This document shows, one piece after another, positions 12,331-13,345 of a stretch of 13,345 bases of DNA. Source of the DNA: an uncultured Collinsella sp. Lineage in GTDB: Bacteria; Actinomycetota; Coriobacteriia; Coriobacteriales; Coriobacteriaceae. The position numbers were made by a program, and so were the translations under genes. The stretch is taken from the NCBI GenBank assembly GCA_900551015.1, contig URUI01000057.1, forward strand, positions 1 through 13,345. Direction: 5' to 3'. Each line of letters opens with the position of its first letter. Within the stretch, counting starts at the first letter, position 1. The notes beneath the pieces are model-generated. The model ran no database searches and was not told where the DNA came from. It worked only from the letters and a program-made list of their open reading frames with translations.

Positions 12331-13345
12331 CTAGGCAGTGTAGGCGATAGTCGCGTCGACAGCATGGCGCCAGCCGGCGATCTTTTTGACTCGCTTGTCG
12401 GCGGGCATCGACGGCTCCACGATGCCGCGGGCGCCGTAGACGTCGACGACATCGCGCGTGTACATGTCCAGCGCAATGCCGCAGGCCCAGGCCGCACCCA
12501 GGCCGCTCATCTCGTCGTTGCTCGCGATGCGGATGGGCGAGCCAACCAGGTCGCTCTCAAACTGCATCAGGTACGCATCGCGCGTGGGACCGCCGTCAAC
12601 ACGAAGTTCGGCCAGCGCCGCGCCCGAATCCTCGACCATCGCATCAATCACGTCAAAGATCTGATAGGCGATCGACTCGTCGGCGGCCTTCACGAACTCC
12701 GCGCGACCCGTGGTGCGCGTCATGCCAAAGACGCAGCCCTCGGCGTCACTCGCCCAGTGCGGCGCGCCCAGACCGGTAAACGCCGGCACAAAGTAGACGC
12801 GGCTCGCCGGATTGGCGGCGTAGCACAGGTCGGTAACTTCCTCGGGGTTATTGATGAGCTCCAGATCGTCGCGCAGCCACGTCTTGACGGCGCCGGCGTA
12901 GCTCACGTTGCCCTCGAGAACATACTCGGTCACACCGTCCATACGCCATGCGAGCGAGCTCGAAAGCCCATGCGAGCTGGCGACGAACTCGTCGCCGACG
13001 TTCATCATGACCGAGCTTCCGGTGCCATAGGTCGCCTTGGCCATGCCGCGGCTATGGCAGCCCTGGGCAAACAAGGCGGCATGGCTGTCGCCGAGCACGC
13101 CGTGAATGGGCACGGGCGCCGGCAAAAAGCCGCCCAGGTCCGTTGTACCGAACAGGCCATCGGAATCGGTCACCTGCGGCAGACACGCCGGATTGACACC
13201 AAAGGCCTCGCACACCGGCTCGCTCCAGCAGCCACGGCGCAGGTCAAAAAGCTGCGTGCGGCTGGCATTGGACCAGTCGCAGCGGAACTCCGCGCCGCCC
13301 GTGAGCGTCCAGACCACCCAGGCATCGATGGTGCCCAGGCACAGC
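12331..13345 (-). CDS. FGGY-family carbohydrate kinase, glycerol-kinase-like (C-terminal part)
   Basis: The frame is open to the right edge, giving the last 337 residues; the N-terminal third lies outside. The start of the visible part, LGTIDAWVVWTLTGG, followed by SNASRTQLFDL, is typical of glycerol kinases. The second domain has GVLGDSHAALFAQG, MAKATYGTGSSVMMN, VPAFTGLGAPHW, ESIAYQ and LRVDGG, the ATP-binding fold of FGGY kinases. The catalytic Asp of the GD motif is kept. The next residue, Gln in E. coli GlpK (GDQQAALFGQ), is Ser here (GDSHAALFAQ). Glycerol is therefore the likely but not certain substrate, and another polyol or sugar is possible. No glycerol facilitator or glpD-like gene lies within the window. 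Confidence 0.88.
   Translation of the reverse strand, partial: LCLGTIDAWVVWTLTGGAEFRCDWSNASRTQLFDLRRGCWSEPVCEAFGVNPACLPQVTDSDGLFGTTDLGGFLPAPVPIHGVLGDSHAALFAQGCHSRGMAKATYGTGSSVMMNVGDEFVASSHGLSSSLAWRMDGVTEYVLEGNVSYAGAVKTWLRDDLELINNPEEVTDLCYAANPASRVYFVPAFTGLGAPHWASDAEGCVFGMTRTTGRAEFVKAADESIAYQIFDVIDAMVEDSGAALAELRVDGGPTRDAYLMQFESDLVGSPIRIASNDEMSGLGAAWACGIALDMYTRDVVDVYGARGIVEPSMPADKRVKKIAGWRHAVDATIAYTA

Overview
The window looks like chromosomal DNA from a high-GC, anaerobic gut bacterium of the Coriobacteriia, most likely Collinsella or a close relative. This is an inference. It rests on about 62-63 % GC in hand-counted parts of the flanking genes, a 7TM/LuxR-type two-component system of the style common in that class, GH1/PTS sugar genes and luxS, and many palindromic intergenic repeats. 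No rRNA, tRNA, CRISPR array, integrase or transposase gene was seen.

Layout. Positions 1-195 (+) hold the end of a double zinc-ribbon protein. Positions 276-1118 (+) encode a secreted lipoprotein closed by a strong terminator. Everything after that reads leftwards on the minus strand. In transcription order, 5224-1228 is a tightly packed three-gene signalling operon: an 8-TM sensor with no recognisable kinase residues, a HisKA_3-type kinase, and a LuxR-type response regulator, joined by 4-base overlaps. A 341-base gap (5225-5565) follows, full of hairpin repeats. Then come a 6-phospho-beta-glucosidase (5566-6996), a second repeat-rich gap (6997-7340) and a DUF4867-type protein (7341-7985). 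A beta-glucoside-type cassette follows (8109-11473): alpha/beta hydrolase, PTS EIIBC and a BglG/LicT-type antiterminator, which are transcribed in the opposite order to this listing. Last are luxS (11673-12161) and the C-terminal part of an FGGY (glycerol-kinase-like) kinase that runs off the right edge.

How the parts may work together. The antiterminator gene has a long terminator hairpin in its leader, with a possible RAT antiterminator overlapping the 5' arm. It would switch on itself and the EIIBC permease when the sugar is present. The permease would bring in a phosphorylated beta-glucoside, the hydrolase could remove acyl groups, and the nearby 6-phospho-beta-glucosidase would cleave the product. 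The cassette from about 7990 to 11640 is clearly lower in GC (40-48 % in sampled lines) than its flanks, which suggests acquisition by transfer between the DUF4867 gene and luxS.

The most unusual features are: (1) palindromic elements in which the stems differ between copies but stay complementary while a 13-base loop is nearly invariant; (2) a four-half-site symmetric operator over the DUF4867 start; (3) the licT-like leader hairpin; (4) a terminator between the permease and hydrolase genes; and (5) the kinase-less sensor paired with a true kinase.
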